From assembly GCF_020991275.1 (NCBI RefSeq), contig NZ_JAJLQY010000004.1, positions 124,001 through 188,000 on the forward strand: DNA of 64,000 nucleotides. Direction: 5' to 3'. The DNA comes from Actinocorallia sp. API 0066. GTDB lineage: Bacteria; Actinomycetota; Actinomycetes; Streptosporangiales; Streptosporangiaceae. Positions 39,458 to 48,600 of this stretch are shown here, in pieces. Under the pieces are notes generated by a model that had not been told where the DNA came from, searched no databases, and saw nothing but the letters and a program-made list of their open reading frames with translations. The first letter of the stretch is position 1. The number at the start of each line of letters is the position of its first letter. The translations under genes and the position numbers were made by a program.

Positions 39458-40873
39458 TCAGACGGAGACGGTCTCCGGCCTGACGGCGACCGGCTCCGCG
39501 CCGCGCGGGTGGCTGCCGGAGTCGAGCGGCACCACACGGGACGCCGCCTCACGGACGAGCCCCGGATCGTGCGAGAGGACGACGTGCGCGACGTCGTCCT
39601 CGGCGCGCAGCGCGGCGACGAGGTCGAGGACACGGGTGCGGGCGGGGCCGTCCAGCCCGGTGAGCGGCTCGTCCCACAGCAGCACCCGCGGCGCGGTGGC
39701 CAGCGCCTCGGCGACCGCGACGAGCCGCAACTCGCCGCCCGACAGCCCGGCCACCTCGCGGTGCAGCAGCGCGGTGCGCAGGCCGACCCGGCGCAGCAGC
39801 GCGGCGACCCGGTCGGTCCGGCCCGCCGACGGCACACCGCCGACCCGCAGCGCCGCGTCAAGGACGGTGCCGACGGTCGCGCGGCGGCCGTGCGCGGCGA
39901 GCAGCCCGGCCGGATCCTGCGGCACGACCCGCAGCTCGCGCCTGACCCGCCGCCGCTCCGCCCGGGACAGCAGCGGCCACGGCCGTCCCGCGACGAGCAC
40001 CGCGCCGCCGTCCGGCATCAGCGTCCCGGCCAGCAGCCGGGCCAACGTCGTCTTGCCCGCGCCGGAACCGCCGAGCACGCCGAGCGCCTCGCCCGCGCGC
40101 ACCTGGAACGACACGTCCCGCACGGCGGGCGTCCCGTCGAAGCCCTTGCCGAGCTCCCGCGCCTCCAGCACGACCCGTCCCGTCTCGGGCGCCCGCGCCG
40201 GCACCTGCCGGGTGACCGGTCCGGCCAGCAGCCGCCGCGTCCTGGGGTGCAGCGGCGCGGCCAGCACGCCCGCCGCAGGCCCCTGCTCGATCGGCTCGCC
40301 CTCGTGCAGCACCACCACCCGGTCCGCCAACTCGGCCACCGCCGCCAGGTCGTGCGACGCGAGCACCACGACCGCCCCGGCCGCCTTCCGCTCCGCCAGC
40401 GCCCGCACCACCGCGGCCCGGTCCCGCCCGTCGAGCCCGGCCGTCGGCTCGTCCACCACGATCACCCGCGCCCCGCTTCCGAGCACCTCCCGCAGCGCCG
40501 CCCGCCGTCGCAGCCCGAACCCGCCGGGCGCCTCGGCCACCTCACCCTCCCGCGCGAACGTCCCGTCCGCGTTCAGGACCCGCGCCGACACCTCTGGAGC
40601 GAGCGCCCCGTCCGGGGACGTGCGGCGGGCGGAGGGAGGGGGCAGATAGGCGACGGCCAGAGGCAGCGGCGTCGTATCGGCGTGCAGGAGGCGGGCGGAG
40701 ACCCTGGCGTCGGGCGTGTGGCGGCCGGCGAGGGCGCGCAGCAGCGCGGTCTTGCCGGACGCGGACGGGCCGACGATCGCGAGGCACTCGCCCGGATCGA
40801 GGGTGAAGGAGACGCCGCGGACGGCGCGGAGCGTGCCGAAGGTGACGCGCAGGTCGGCTACTTCGAGGGGCAC
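39458..40873 (-). CDS. Double ABC ATPase with a degenerate first domain, no permease nearby
   Basis: The protein is 471 residues with two nucleotide-binding domains. The second (about 215-450) is complete: Walker A GGSGAGKTTLARLLAG, Q-loop VPQDP, signature LSGGELRLVAVAEALA, Walker B VLLWDEPLTGLD and H-loop LSHD. The first (about 1-205) keeps Walker A GPSASGKTALLRALAG, Walker B VIVVDEPTAGLD and H-loop ASHD. It is shortened and lacks a recognisable Q-loop and LSGGQ signature (APGGFGLRRRAAL stands there). The form resembles fused DppD-DppF ATPases, but at 471 residues it is well below the usual 550-620. No permease or binding protein is adjacent. It ends a five-gene monooxygenase operon, 18 bp after the preceding gene. 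Confidence 0.88.
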   Translation of the reverse strand: MPLEVADLRVTFGTLRAVRGVSFTLDPGECLAIVGPSASGKTALLRALAGRHTPDARVSARLLHADTTPLPLAVAYLPPPSARRTSPDGALAPEVSARVLNADGTFAREGEVAEAPGGFGLRRRAALREVLGSGARVIVVDEPTAGLDGRDRAAVVRALAERKAAGAVVVLASHDLAAVAELADRVVVLHEGEPIEQGPAAGVLAAPLHPRTRRLLAGPVTRQVPARAPETGRVVLEARELGKGFDGTPAVRDVSFQVRAGEALGVLGGSGAGKTTLARLLAGTLMPDGGAVLVAGRPWPLLSRAERRRVRRELRVVPQDPAGLLAAHGRRATVGTVLDAALRVGGVPSAGRTDRVAALLRRVGLRTALLHREVAGLSGGELRLVAVAEALATAPRVLLWDEPLTGLDGPARTRVLDLVAALRAEDDVAHVVLSHDPGLVREAASRVVPLDSGSHPRGAEPVAVRPETVSV

Positions 40874-40891
40874 CGTCCGGGCTCCGTTTCG

Positions 40892-41449
40892 CTAGCGGGC
40901 GGAAGTGGCGGCGGGGAACTCCGCGTGCAGGTCGGCGGTCAGGGACGCGACCTCGGCGCGCAGCCGGTCCGGGTCGGTCGGCTCGGCGTGGTCGGCGAAG
41001 GCCGTCGCCAGGTCCAGGGTCAGGAGGGTCGAGTGGTTGCTGACGATCCGGCGGGTCTCGGTGTCCCACAGGACGGGCACCGAGTAGTGCCCGGCGTAGC
41101 CCGGCTCCGTCGCGTCGTAAGCCTCGCTCAGGTAGCGGAAGCCGTTCACCGGGTCGGCGCCGCGCCGCTCGCGGAACGCCCAGCCCAGGCCGTCGCGCTC
41201 GTCGTCGACGTAGGACAGGCCGACGACGTCGCGCAGCCCGGCCAGGTCGAGGACGGCGACGGCACGCCCGGCGAACGGGCAGGTCCACGACGCGTACAGG
41301 TGGTACCGGCCCGACACGGCCGGGAACTCCGGCGAGCCGATCCGGCCCTGGAACGGGTAGACGGGACGGCCCGCCGCACGGGCCGCCTCGGCCCGTCCGG
41401 GGCCGTAGGAACCGTGCGCGGCGACGTCAACCGGCGGTGCGTAGGACAT
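40892..41449 (-). CDS. Half-length glutathionyl-hydroquinone reductase-like (ECM4/YqjG) protein
   Basis: The protein is 185 residues. The stretch YHLYASWTCPFAGRAVAVLDLAGLRDVVGLSYVDDERDGLGWAF around residues 48-92 matches the ECM4 family thioredoxin-fold domain, whose catalytic Cys sits in a SxxCPWAHR motif; here it is SWTCPFAGR. RYLSEAYDATEPGYAGHYSVPVLWDTETRRIVSNHST follows, with the cis-Pro VPVLWD and glutathione-binding NHST region. The protein stops where the all-helical C-terminal domain should begin; complete members run to about 320 residues. It may use mycothiol rather than glutathione in an actinomycete. Its start overlaps the upstream flavin monooxygenase by 23 bp, so it belongs to that operon. 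It could be a redox partner or a truncated relic. Confidence 0.75.
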   Translation of the reverse strand: MSYAPPVDVAAHGSYGPGRAEAARAAGRPVYPFQGRIGSPEFPAVSGRYHLYASWTCPFAGRAVAVLDLAGLRDVVGLSYVDDERDGLGWAFRERRGADPVNGFRYLSEAYDATEPGYAGHYSVPVLWDTETRRIVSNHSTLLTLDLATAFADHAEPTDPDRLRAEVASLTADLHAEFPAATSAR

Positions 41450-42584
41450 GGGTGCCTCCCTGCCCGGTGCCGTGCCACTCCCCCGCGAGGAGTTCGAACG
41501 AGCGGACCCGGGCCGCGTGGTCGTGAACGATGGTGGTGACGAGCAGTTCGTCGGCGCCCGTCACCCGCCGCAGGGTGCGCAGGCGCTCGGCGACGGTGGC
41601 GGGCGAGCCCACGAACTGGGTGGCGACCCGGTCGGCGACCAGGTCGCGGTCGGCGTCGCTCCAGACGTGCGCGGCGGCCTCCTCCTCGGTCGGGAAGGGG
41701 ATCGCGCCGCCCTTGCTGCGGATGCTGCGCACCCACAGCCCGTACGGGGCGGCGAGACGGCGCGCGGTCGCGTCGTCGTCGGCCACCACGACGTCGGCCG
41801 AGACCACGACGTACGGTTCTGCCAGCGCCTCCGACGGCTTGAAAGCGGCACGGTACGCCTCGACGGCCTCCAGCACGTGGTAGGGCGCGACGTGGTAGTT
41901 GGCCGCGAAAGGCAGCCCCCGTTCCCCCGCGACCCTGGCGCTCTCCCCGCCGCTGCTCCCGAGCAGCCACAGCTGGAGGTCGGCGCCCTCGCCGGGGAAC
42001 GCGTGCGCCTCGAGCCCGTCCGGCGTCCGGTACGTCCCGGCCAGCAGCGCGGTGATGTCGTCCAGCGTCTCCACAAAGCCCGGCGTCTCCGCGCCCGGCT
42101 GCTGGAGCAGGCCGAGCAGCCGCAGGAAGTCCGAACCCGCGAAGACCGACAGGTCGAACGGGCGCGGGATGAGCAGCCCGTCCACGACCCGCTCCTCCGC
42201 GCGCGGCGGCGGGGGCGCGCTCCGCAGCCCGTTGAGCTCGGCGCGGCGCTGCCCCGACCTGCCGATGCCCAGGTCGATGCGGCCCGGATGCAGCGCGTCG
42301 AGGGTGCCGAACTGCTCGACGACGGCGAGCGGCGTCCAGTGCCCGACCTGGACGGCGCCCGAACCGACCCTGATCCGGCGGGTCGCGGCGGCGACCGCGC
42401 CGATGAGCACCTGCGGCGCCGACGACGCGACGCCCGGCGCCATGTGGTGTTCGGCGAGCCAGTACCGGTGGTAGCCCAGCTCGTCGGCGCGGCGCGCGAG
42501 ATCGAGGGTGTTGCGGACCGCCTCGGCTACGGTCCCGCCCGACGGGATCGGCGTGAGGTCGAGGATGGACAGGGGAACGGTCAT
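41427..42584 (-). CDS. LLM-class flavin-dependent oxidoreductase (MsnO8-like)
   Basis: The ATG at 42584 has GGAAG six bases upstream and yields 385 residues. The luciferase-like TIM barrel is clear: PLSILDLTPIPSGGTVAEAVRNTLDLARRADELGYHRYWLAEHH at the N-terminus, APQVLIGAVAAATRRIRVGSGAVQVGHWTPLAVVEQFGTLDALHPGRIDLGIGR in the middle, then LQLWLLGSSGGESARVAGERGLPFAANYHV. The LAEHHxxPGVASSAPQVLI and DLGIGRSGQ patterns are typical of the MsnO8 family. Such enzymes use reduced FMN (or F420) and oxygen to oxidise carbon-sulfur or ketone substrates. It is the third of three paralogous flavin enzymes in a single operon; the substrate is unknown. Confidence 0.92.
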   Translation of the reverse strand: MTVPLSILDLTPIPSGGTVAEAVRNTLDLARRADELGYHRYWLAEHHMAPGVASSAPQVLIGAVAAATRRIRVGSGAVQVGHWTPLAVVEQFGTLDALHPGRIDLGIGRSGQRRAELNGLRSAPPPPRAEERVVDGLLIPRPFDLSVFAGSDFLRLLGLLQQPGAETPGFVETLDDITALLAGTYRTPDGLEAHAFPGEGADLQLWLLGSSGGESARVAGERGLPFAANYHVAPYHVLEAVEAYRAAFKPSEALAEPYVVVSADVVVADDDATARRLAAPYGLWVRSIRSKGGAIPFPTEEEAAAHVWSDADRDLVADRVATQFVGSPATVAERLRTLRRVTGADELLVTTIVHDHAARVRSFELLAGEWHGTGQGGTHVLRTAG

Positions 42585-42618
42585 GTCCGCCTTCCGTGGT
42601 CGGTGTCGTCGGGCCGGG

Positions 42619-43821
42619 TCATCGCGCGGCGGCGTACCGGTTGGCCGGACGGGGCAGGCCGAGCCGCTCCCGCAGGACGGTCTCGGCGTAGGCGCCGCGG
42701 AACGCGCCGCGCGCCTGGAGTTCGGGCACGAGATCGCGGGTGATCGCGGTGAGGTCGCGGGGCAGCGCGCCGGGCCGCAGCCGGAACCCGTCGAGGCCGC
42801 GCCCGTGCCAGTCGAGCAGCAGGTCGGCGAGGTCGGCGGCGCTTCCGGTGAACACGAGCGCGTCGGACGTGTAGGGGGTGCCGTCCAGCTCGTCCAGTTG
42901 GGCGAGCCTCTCGCTTCCGGACGGGCCGTCCTGGTCGCCGGGGTCGAGGAAGACCACAAGGTCGGCGAAGACCTTGAGCGGGGCGCCCTGTCTGCCGGTC
43001 CTGCCTTCGGCGGCGCGGACCTCGGCGAGGATCGACGTCACCTGCTCCGGCGTGTGCGGGGTGAGGTAGACGACGTCGGCGGAGCGCGCGGCGAACTCGT
43101 AAGGCACCGTGTCGTGGGCGAGCGACGTGATCAGCGGCTGGCCCTGTGGCGGGCGCGGGGTGATCGACGGCCCCCGGACGCTGAAGCGCGGCCCCTCGAA
43201 GTCGATGTAGTGGAGCCGCTCCCGGTCGACGTACCTTCCGGTCGCCGCGTCCCGGATGATCGCGTCGTCCTCCCAGCTGTCCCACAGCCGCCGGACGACC
43301 TCCACGGCGTCCGCCGCCTCGTTGAAGAGCTCGGCCACAACGTCCGCGTGGCGTCCGGTGCGGAAGTCGTCCACGGAGATCTCGGGCAGGGTGCGACGGC
43401 CGAAGTGGGCCGCGTCGGAGGCCCGGCCCGACACCTGCGGCCGCCAGCCCGCCCGGCCCAGCGTCGTGTGGTCGAGCGAGGCGATCCCGACGGCCACGTG
43501 GAACGGCTCGGTGTGCGTGGTGCTCGTCGTCGGGACGAGGCCGATGTGCGAGGTCACCGCCGACAGCCGGGCCGCGACCAGCACCGCGTCGAGCCTGCCG
43601 CGCACCTGGTCGGTGCGGCCGTCCGGGCCGTCCCAGCGGGAGGACTGGACGGCGAACGCGTCCTCGAACGTCAGGAAGTCCAGGAGGCCGCGCTCGGCCT
43701 CCGCCGCGAGATCCGCCCAGTAGGCGGCGCGGAACAGCTCGGCGGGCCGGGACAGCGGGTCGCGCCAGGCGGCGGGATGCCATCCGGCGCCGTCCAGCGC
43801 GACGGCCAGGTGCACGGTCAT
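42619..43821 (-). CDS. LLM-class flavin-dependent monooxygenase (NtaA/SnaA/DszA superfamily, divergent)
   Basis: The protein is 400 residues, with its start overlapping the upstream monooxygenase stop as ATGA. Features include the N-terminal barrel strand HLAVALDGAGWHP, ERGLLDFLTFEDAF (the catalytic cleft), SHIGLVPTTSTTHTEPFHVAVGIASLDHTTLGRAGWRPQVS, then VRRLWDSWEDDAIIRD and FSVRGPSITPRPPQGQPLI, which is the FMN-phosphate-binding region of this group. It is 40-50 residues shorter than its neighbour. Together with the other two LLM proteins it suggests stepwise oxidation of an organosulfur compound or similar xenobiotic, as in dszA/ssuD/sfn-type systems. No dedicated flavin reductase lies in the operon, though the PPOX-fold gene just upstream could supply a flavin or F420 partner. 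Confidence 0.9.
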   Translation of the reverse strand: MTVHLAVALDGAGWHPAAWRDPLSRPAELFRAAYWADLAAEAERGLLDFLTFEDAFAVQSSRWDGPDGRTDQVRGRLDAVLVAARLSAVTSHIGLVPTTSTTHTEPFHVAVGIASLDHTTLGRAGWRPQVSGRASDAAHFGRRTLPEISVDDFRTGRHADVVAELFNEAADAVEVVRRLWDSWEDDAIIRDAATGRYVDRERLHYIDFEGPRFSVRGPSITPRPPQGQPLITSLAHDTVPYEFAARSADVVYLTPHTPEQVTSILAEVRAAEGRTGRQGAPLKVFADLVVFLDPGDQDGPSGSERLAQLDELDGTPYTSDALVFTGSAADLADLLLDWHGRGLDGFRLRPGALPRDLTAITRDLVPELQARGAFRGAYAETVLRERLGLPRPANRYAAAR

Positions 43822-45161
43822 GCCTTCTCCCCTCCGGTGCGCGGCTCACGCAGGCCCAGGTGCTCGCGGAGCGTCGCGCCGGTGTACTCGGCGCGCAGGC
43901 TGCCGCGCTCGCGCAGCAGCGGGACGACCCTGTCGACGAACTCGTCGAGGCCGGTCGGGGTCAGGTGCGGGACCAGGATGAACCCGTCCGACGCCTCACC
44001 CTGGACGTAGCCGTCCATCTGCCCGGCGACGGCCTCGGGCGTCCCGACGAACGTCTGGCGGCCCGTCGCCTCGATGACGAGTTCGCGGATCGTCAGGCCG
44101 CGGGTGTCGGCGAGTTCGCGCCACCGCCGGGCGATCGCGACCCGGTCGCCGCGGAACTGGGCGCGGCCCTTGGAGACGCCCTCGCCCGCGTCGGGTTCGA
44201 GGTCGGGGAGCGGGCCGTCGGGGTCGTAGCCGGAGAAGTCGCGGCCCCAGATGCCCTCGATGTAGGCGAGCGCCGTCGGGGCGCTGACCTGGGCGCGGCG
44301 GATCGCGGCGGCGCGCTCGGCGGCCTCGTCCTCGGTGTCGCCGAGCACGACGGTGACGGCGGGCAGGATCTTCAGGTCGTCCGGCCGCCGCCCGTACCTG
44401 GCGAGGCGCGACTTGACGTCCTTGAAGAACGCGCGGGCCTCCTCCGGGACGCTGTGGCGGCTGAAGATGACGTCGGCGTCGGAGGCGGCGAACTCGCGGC
44501 CCTCCTCGGAGTCGCCCGCCTGGATGATGACCGGATGGCCCTGCGGCGGGCGGGGCGTGTTGAAGATCCCGGAGATGTCGAAATGCTGGCCTTGGTGGCG
44601 GAACGCCCCCTGGTCGGGGGTGACGAACTCGCCGGACTCCCGGTCGGCGCGGAGCGCGTCGGCGTCCCAGGAGTCCCACAGCTCCCGGACGGTCTGGAGC
44701 GCCTCGCGGGCGCGGGTGTACCGGTCGGACTGCGGGAGGTAGCCGCCGCGCCTGAAGTTCTCGCCGGTGAACGCGTCCCAGCTCGTCACGACGTTCCAGG
44801 CGGCGCGGCCGTCGCTCAGGTGGTCGAGGGTGGCGAGGCGGCGGGCCAGCTCGTACGGCTCGTTGAACGTCGAGTTGACGGTGGCGGCCAGGCCCAGGCG
44901 GCTGGTGGCCCCGGCGAGGGCGGCCAGCACCGTCAGGGACTCGGGCCTGCCCATCACGTCGAGGTCGTGGATCCTGCCCTTCATCTCGCGCAGGCGCAGG
45001 CCCTCGGCGAGGAAGAAGAAGTCGAAGCCGCCGCGCTCGGCCGTCTTCGCGAGGTGGACGAACGAGGCGAAGTCGATCTGACTGCCCGCGTCCGGATCGG
45101 ACCAGACCGTTGTGTTGTTCACCCCGGGGAAGTGCGCCGCAAGATGCATCCTTCGCCCCAT
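43818..45161 (-). CDS. FMN-dependent monooxygenase, NtaA/SnaA/DszA family (LLM class)
   Basis: The ATG at 45161, preceded by GGGAGGGGCGCCA, gives 447 residues, the standard length for NtaA/DszA enzymes. An in-frame ATG at 45221 lies upstream of the operator palindrome and is unlikely. Diagnostic stretches are MHLAAHFPGVNNTTVWSDPDAGSQIDFASFVHLAKTAERGGFDFFFLAEG, GLAATVNSTFNEPYELARRLATLDHLSDGRAAWNVVTSWDAFTGENFRRGG and HPVIIQAGDSEEGREFAASDADVIFS. All are characteristic of monooxygenases acting on sulfones, alkyl sulfides or aminocarboxylates with reduced FMN from a partner reductase. It is the first gene of the five-gene operon and is read from a promoter containing a perfect 17-bp palindrome. 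Confidence 0.94.
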   Translation of the reverse strand: MGRRMHLAAHFPGVNNTTVWSDPDAGSQIDFASFVHLAKTAERGGFDFFFLAEGLRLREMKGRIHDLDVMGRPESLTVLAALAGATSRLGLAATVNSTFNEPYELARRLATLDHLSDGRAAWNVVTSWDAFTGENFRRGGYLPQSDRYTRAREALQTVRELWDSWDADALRADRESGEFVTPDQGAFRHQGQHFDISGIFNTPRPPQGHPVIIQAGDSEEGREFAASDADVIFSRHSVPEEARAFFKDVKSRLARYGRRPDDLKILPAVTVVLGDTEDEAAERAAAIRRAQVSAPTALAYIEGIWGRDFSGYDPDGPLPDLEPDAGEGVSKGRAQFRGDRVAIARRWRELADTRGLTIRELVIEATGRQTFVGTPEAVAGQMDGYVQGEASDGFILVPHLTPTGLDEFVDRVVPLLRERGSLRAEYTGATLREHLGLREPRTGGEKA

Positions 45162-45191
45162 TGGCGCCCCTCCCCGAGACTTTCCCCATGA

Positions 45192-45208
45192 CCTACTTAA
45201 ACAGTAGG
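45192..45208. promoter_or_regulatory. Perfect palindrome CCTACT-TAAAC-AGTAGG upstream of the monooxygenase operon
   Basis: CCTACTTAAACAGTAGG has two 6-bp arms and a 5-bp centre and lies 31 bp upstream of the first monooxygenase start. The surrounding 30 bp is strikingly AT-rich for this genome. An ACT-N5-AGT core is common for Rrf2-type regulators, but no such regulator is encoded in the window. A related, imperfect site lies at 39321-39335. Confidence 0.65.
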
Positions 45209-45242
45209 AAAAATAGGTCAATCCGTCAACGGCTGGCGATCA

Positions 45243-45623
45243 TCAAATCCAGCGGGAGGAGGACTCCTCGCCCAGACCCCACGAACGGATCCGGCGCGGA
45301 CGGATCCGGATGACCTCGCCGCTCAGGAACCCCGCGACCCCGGTGACGGCCTCGGCGCGGCCCCTGATCTCGATGCCCCGGACCGTCCACGGGTCCAGCG
45401 CGGCGATGTCGTCCACCACGAAGGACACCTCGGGATGCTTCTGGACATTGGCGAACTTGCGGCTCGCGCCCATGTTCCAGCCGCCGATGTCGATCCAGCC
45501 GTGCTCGGCGTCGACGGTGAAGCCGACCGGGTTGTTCTGCAGGGTCCCGTCCGGGGCGAGGGTGGCCAGGCGCCCGAGACGCTGGTCCTCGAGGTAGCGG
45601 AGTTCCGCTGGCGTGAACGTCAT
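45243..45623 (-). CDS. PPOX-class (pyridoxamine oxidase fold) F420/FMN-dependent protein
   Basis: The protein is 126 residues. TPAELRYLEDQRLGRLATLAPDGTLQNNPVGFTVDAEHGWIDIGGWNMGASRKFANVQKHPEVSFVVDD matches the split-barrel PPOX family; the GRLATLxPDGxPxxxPV core and the RKxxNVxxxPxVSFVVDD strand are its hallmarks. WTVRGIEIRGRAEAV and VIRIRPRRIRSWGL complete the barrel. The subfamily in actinomycetes binds F420 or FMN and reduces flavins or enones. It lies between the carboxylase gene and the monooxygenase operon on the same strand and could supply reduced cofactor for the latter. It could equally be a general F420 oxidoreductase. Confidence 0.88.
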   Translation of the reverse strand: MTFTPAELRYLEDQRLGRLATLAPDGTLQNNPVGFTVDAEHGWIDIGGWNMGASRKFANVQKHPEVSFVVDDIAALDPWTVRGIEIRGRAEAVTGVAGFLSGEVIRIRPRRIRSWGLGEESSSRWI

Positions 45624-45666
45624 ACCGCCGATCGTCGGACATCAAGTGCGGTTGAGGTCAAGCCGG

Positions 45667-48600
45667 TCACCAGGTGTCGACGCCCCTGCTCCGGGCCGGG
45701 TTCGTCCAGCCGTCGCGCCGCTCGGGGGTCGTCAGCAGGGCCGAGAGGGCGGCGCGGGTGTCGGCCGGGTCGATGACCTCGTCGATCTCCAGGTGGGCCG
45801 CGGTGTTGAGGGCGCTGCCCTGGGCGTAGGCGAACGCGACCATCTCCTCGAACGCGCGGCGGCGCTCGTCCGGGTCGGTGATGGCGGCGAGCGCGTCCCG
45901 GGCCGCCAGACGGACCGCGCCCTCCAGGTTCATGCCGCCGAACTCACCGGTCGGCCAGGCCAGCGTCGCGGCGGTGTTGTGGAAGTGCCCGGCCGCCATC
46001 GCCAGCGCGCCCAGCCCGTACGCCTTGCGCAGCACGACCATCGCGACCGGCACCGTCAGATGGCCGCCGACCACGAACAGCCGCGGGAAGTGCCGTACCG
46101 TCGCGGTGCGCTCGGCGTCCGGGCCGACCATGAACCCCGGCGTGTCGCACAGCGAGACGACGGGCAGCCCGAACGCGTCGCAGAGGTTGAGGAACCGGGC
46201 GAGCTTGTCGGCGCCGTCCGCGTCGATCGCGCCGCCGAGCACCGCCGGATCGTTCGCGATGAGGCCGACCGGGCGGCCCTCAATCCTGGCGAGCGCGGTG
46301 ATCGCGCAGCGCCCGAACGCGGCGCGCAGCTCCAGCACCGCATCCGTGTCGCACAGCGTGGTGATGACGGCGCGCACGTCGTAGACGCGCTTGCGGTCCT
46401 CGGGCACAAGATGCCGGAGGAGGCGCTGGTCGGCCGCCTCGAACGCCTCGACGGGCCCCTGGAAGTACCCGAGGTACCGCTGGGCGACGGCGACGGCCTC
46501 CGCCTCGTCGGCGACCGCCACGTCCACAACGCCGTTGCGGGTCTGCACCTCGATCGGGCCGACCTCCTCGGGGGTGAACACGCCGAGACCGCCGCCCTCG
46601 ATCATCGCGGGGCCGCCCATGCCGATCGTGCTGTCGCGCGTCGCGATGACCACGTCGCAGGTGCCGAGCAGTGCCGCGTTGCCCGCGAAGCAGCGGCCCG
46701 CGGCGATGCCGATCGTCGGGACGACGCCGCTGAGCGCGCCCATCGCAGTAAACGTCGGATAGTGCAGGCCCGCGACCATCGGCGCGTCGGTGTCGCCGGG
46801 GCGTCCGCCGCCGCCCTCCGCGAACAGGACGACGGGGTGGCGGCGGGTGTGGGCGAGTTCCAGAATCCGGTCCATCTTCTGGTGGCCGAAGTAGCCCTGC
46901 GTCCCGGCCAGGACCGTGTAGTCGTAGGCGAGGACCGCGCAGGTCGAGCGCTCGGGTGGGAACAGCTCGGCGTTGACGCGGCCCAGGCCGGTGATGATCC
47001 CGTCGGCCGGGGTTCTGGCCTTGAGCTCCTCTTCCGTGCGTCGTGCGCGTTGCGCCGCGACGGCGAGGCCGCCGTACTCGACCAGCAGGCCCGCGCCGTC
47101 GGTGAGGTCGGCGATGTTCTCGCGCGCCGTCCGCAGGCCCAGCCGGTGCCGCTTCGCGACGGCCTCGGGCCGCGCCTCGTCCGTGAGGAGGTGCCGCCGC
47201 TCGAACAGCCCCGCGAGGTCCATCCTGACAGCGTCAAGATCTAGGGTGACGGGCCCGCTCTCGGCCGTCTCCCCCGATCCGTCCGGCACGACGACGGCGA
47301 GCGTCTCGCCTTCCGCGACCACGTCACCGACCCGCACCCGCACCGCCGCCACCGCTCCCCCGCACGGCGCCGTCACCGGATACTGCATCTTCATCGCCTC
47401 GACCACCACAAGCACGTCCCCGCCCTTCACCTCCGCGCCCACGCCACCCTGCACGGCCGTCACCACCCCGTGCACCGGAGCCAGCAGCCCCCGCCCCTCA
47501 GCCAGCCCGCCCTCGTCACTCCCCGGGGGTCGCACGTCCGTCCCTGCCGCGAGCCGATCGTCCGTCTCCAACGGCTCTGTGCCCCGCGCGTCCGTCTCGG
47601 GCAGGCGGGCGAGGGTGGGAAGGGTGCGGTCGAGCCATGCCGTGTCGACTCGGGAGGCGGCGAAGTCGGGGTGGTCGAGTATCGCGGTGTGGAGCGGAAG
47701 GGTCGTCGGGACTCCCTCGATGACGGTTTCGGCGACGGCCCGGCGGGCCAGGCGGAGCGCGGCGGGAAAGCCCGACGGGTCGTGCACGATGAGCTTCGCG
47801 AGCAGCGAGTCATAGCGCGGGTTGACGTCGAGGCCCGGATACGCGGCCGCCTCGACCCGGACACCGGCGCCCGAGGGCGGCTCAAAGCGCGCCAACGTGC
47901 CCGCCGAGGGCGTGACGGTGCCGTCCGGCCGCACCGTCTCGGCGTTCACCCGGAGCTGGATCGCACAGCCGCGCGGCCTGGGCACGTCGGCCAGACCCGC
48001 TTCGGCGAGCGTCGCCCCGCCCGCGAGCCGGAACTGGGCGGCGACAAGATCCAGCCCGAGAACCTGTTCCGTGACCGTGTGCTCGACCTGGAGACGCGGG
48101 TTCACCTCAAGGAAGAAGAACCTGCCGTCCGGCAACGCGAGGAACTCCACAGTGGCCAGCCCACACAGCTTCGCCTCAGAAGCAAGCCGCACCGCAGCGT
48201 CCAGCAACTCCCTGCGCTCAGCCTCCGGCAGCACCGCACTAGGCGCGATCTCGATGAGCTTCTGATGCCGCCGCTGCACACTGCACTCGCGATCCCACAG
48301 ATGGACGGCCGCCCCCGTCCCATCCCCCGCGACCTGCGCCTCCACATGCCGAGCCCCCTCAAGCAGCACCTCCACATACAACTCCCCCGACCCGAACGCC
48401 GCCCGAGCCTCGACCTCCGCCGCCGCGAACGCCCCCGCGATCTCATCCCGCCCCCGCACCACCCGCACCCCCCGCCCACCCCCTCCCGCAACCGCCTTGA
48501 CCATCACCGCCCCGTCCCCCGCGAACGCGTCCCAGAACCCCAACACCCCCGCCAGATCCGTAGCCCCCTCAGTCCCCGGCAACAACGGCAACCCCGCCTT

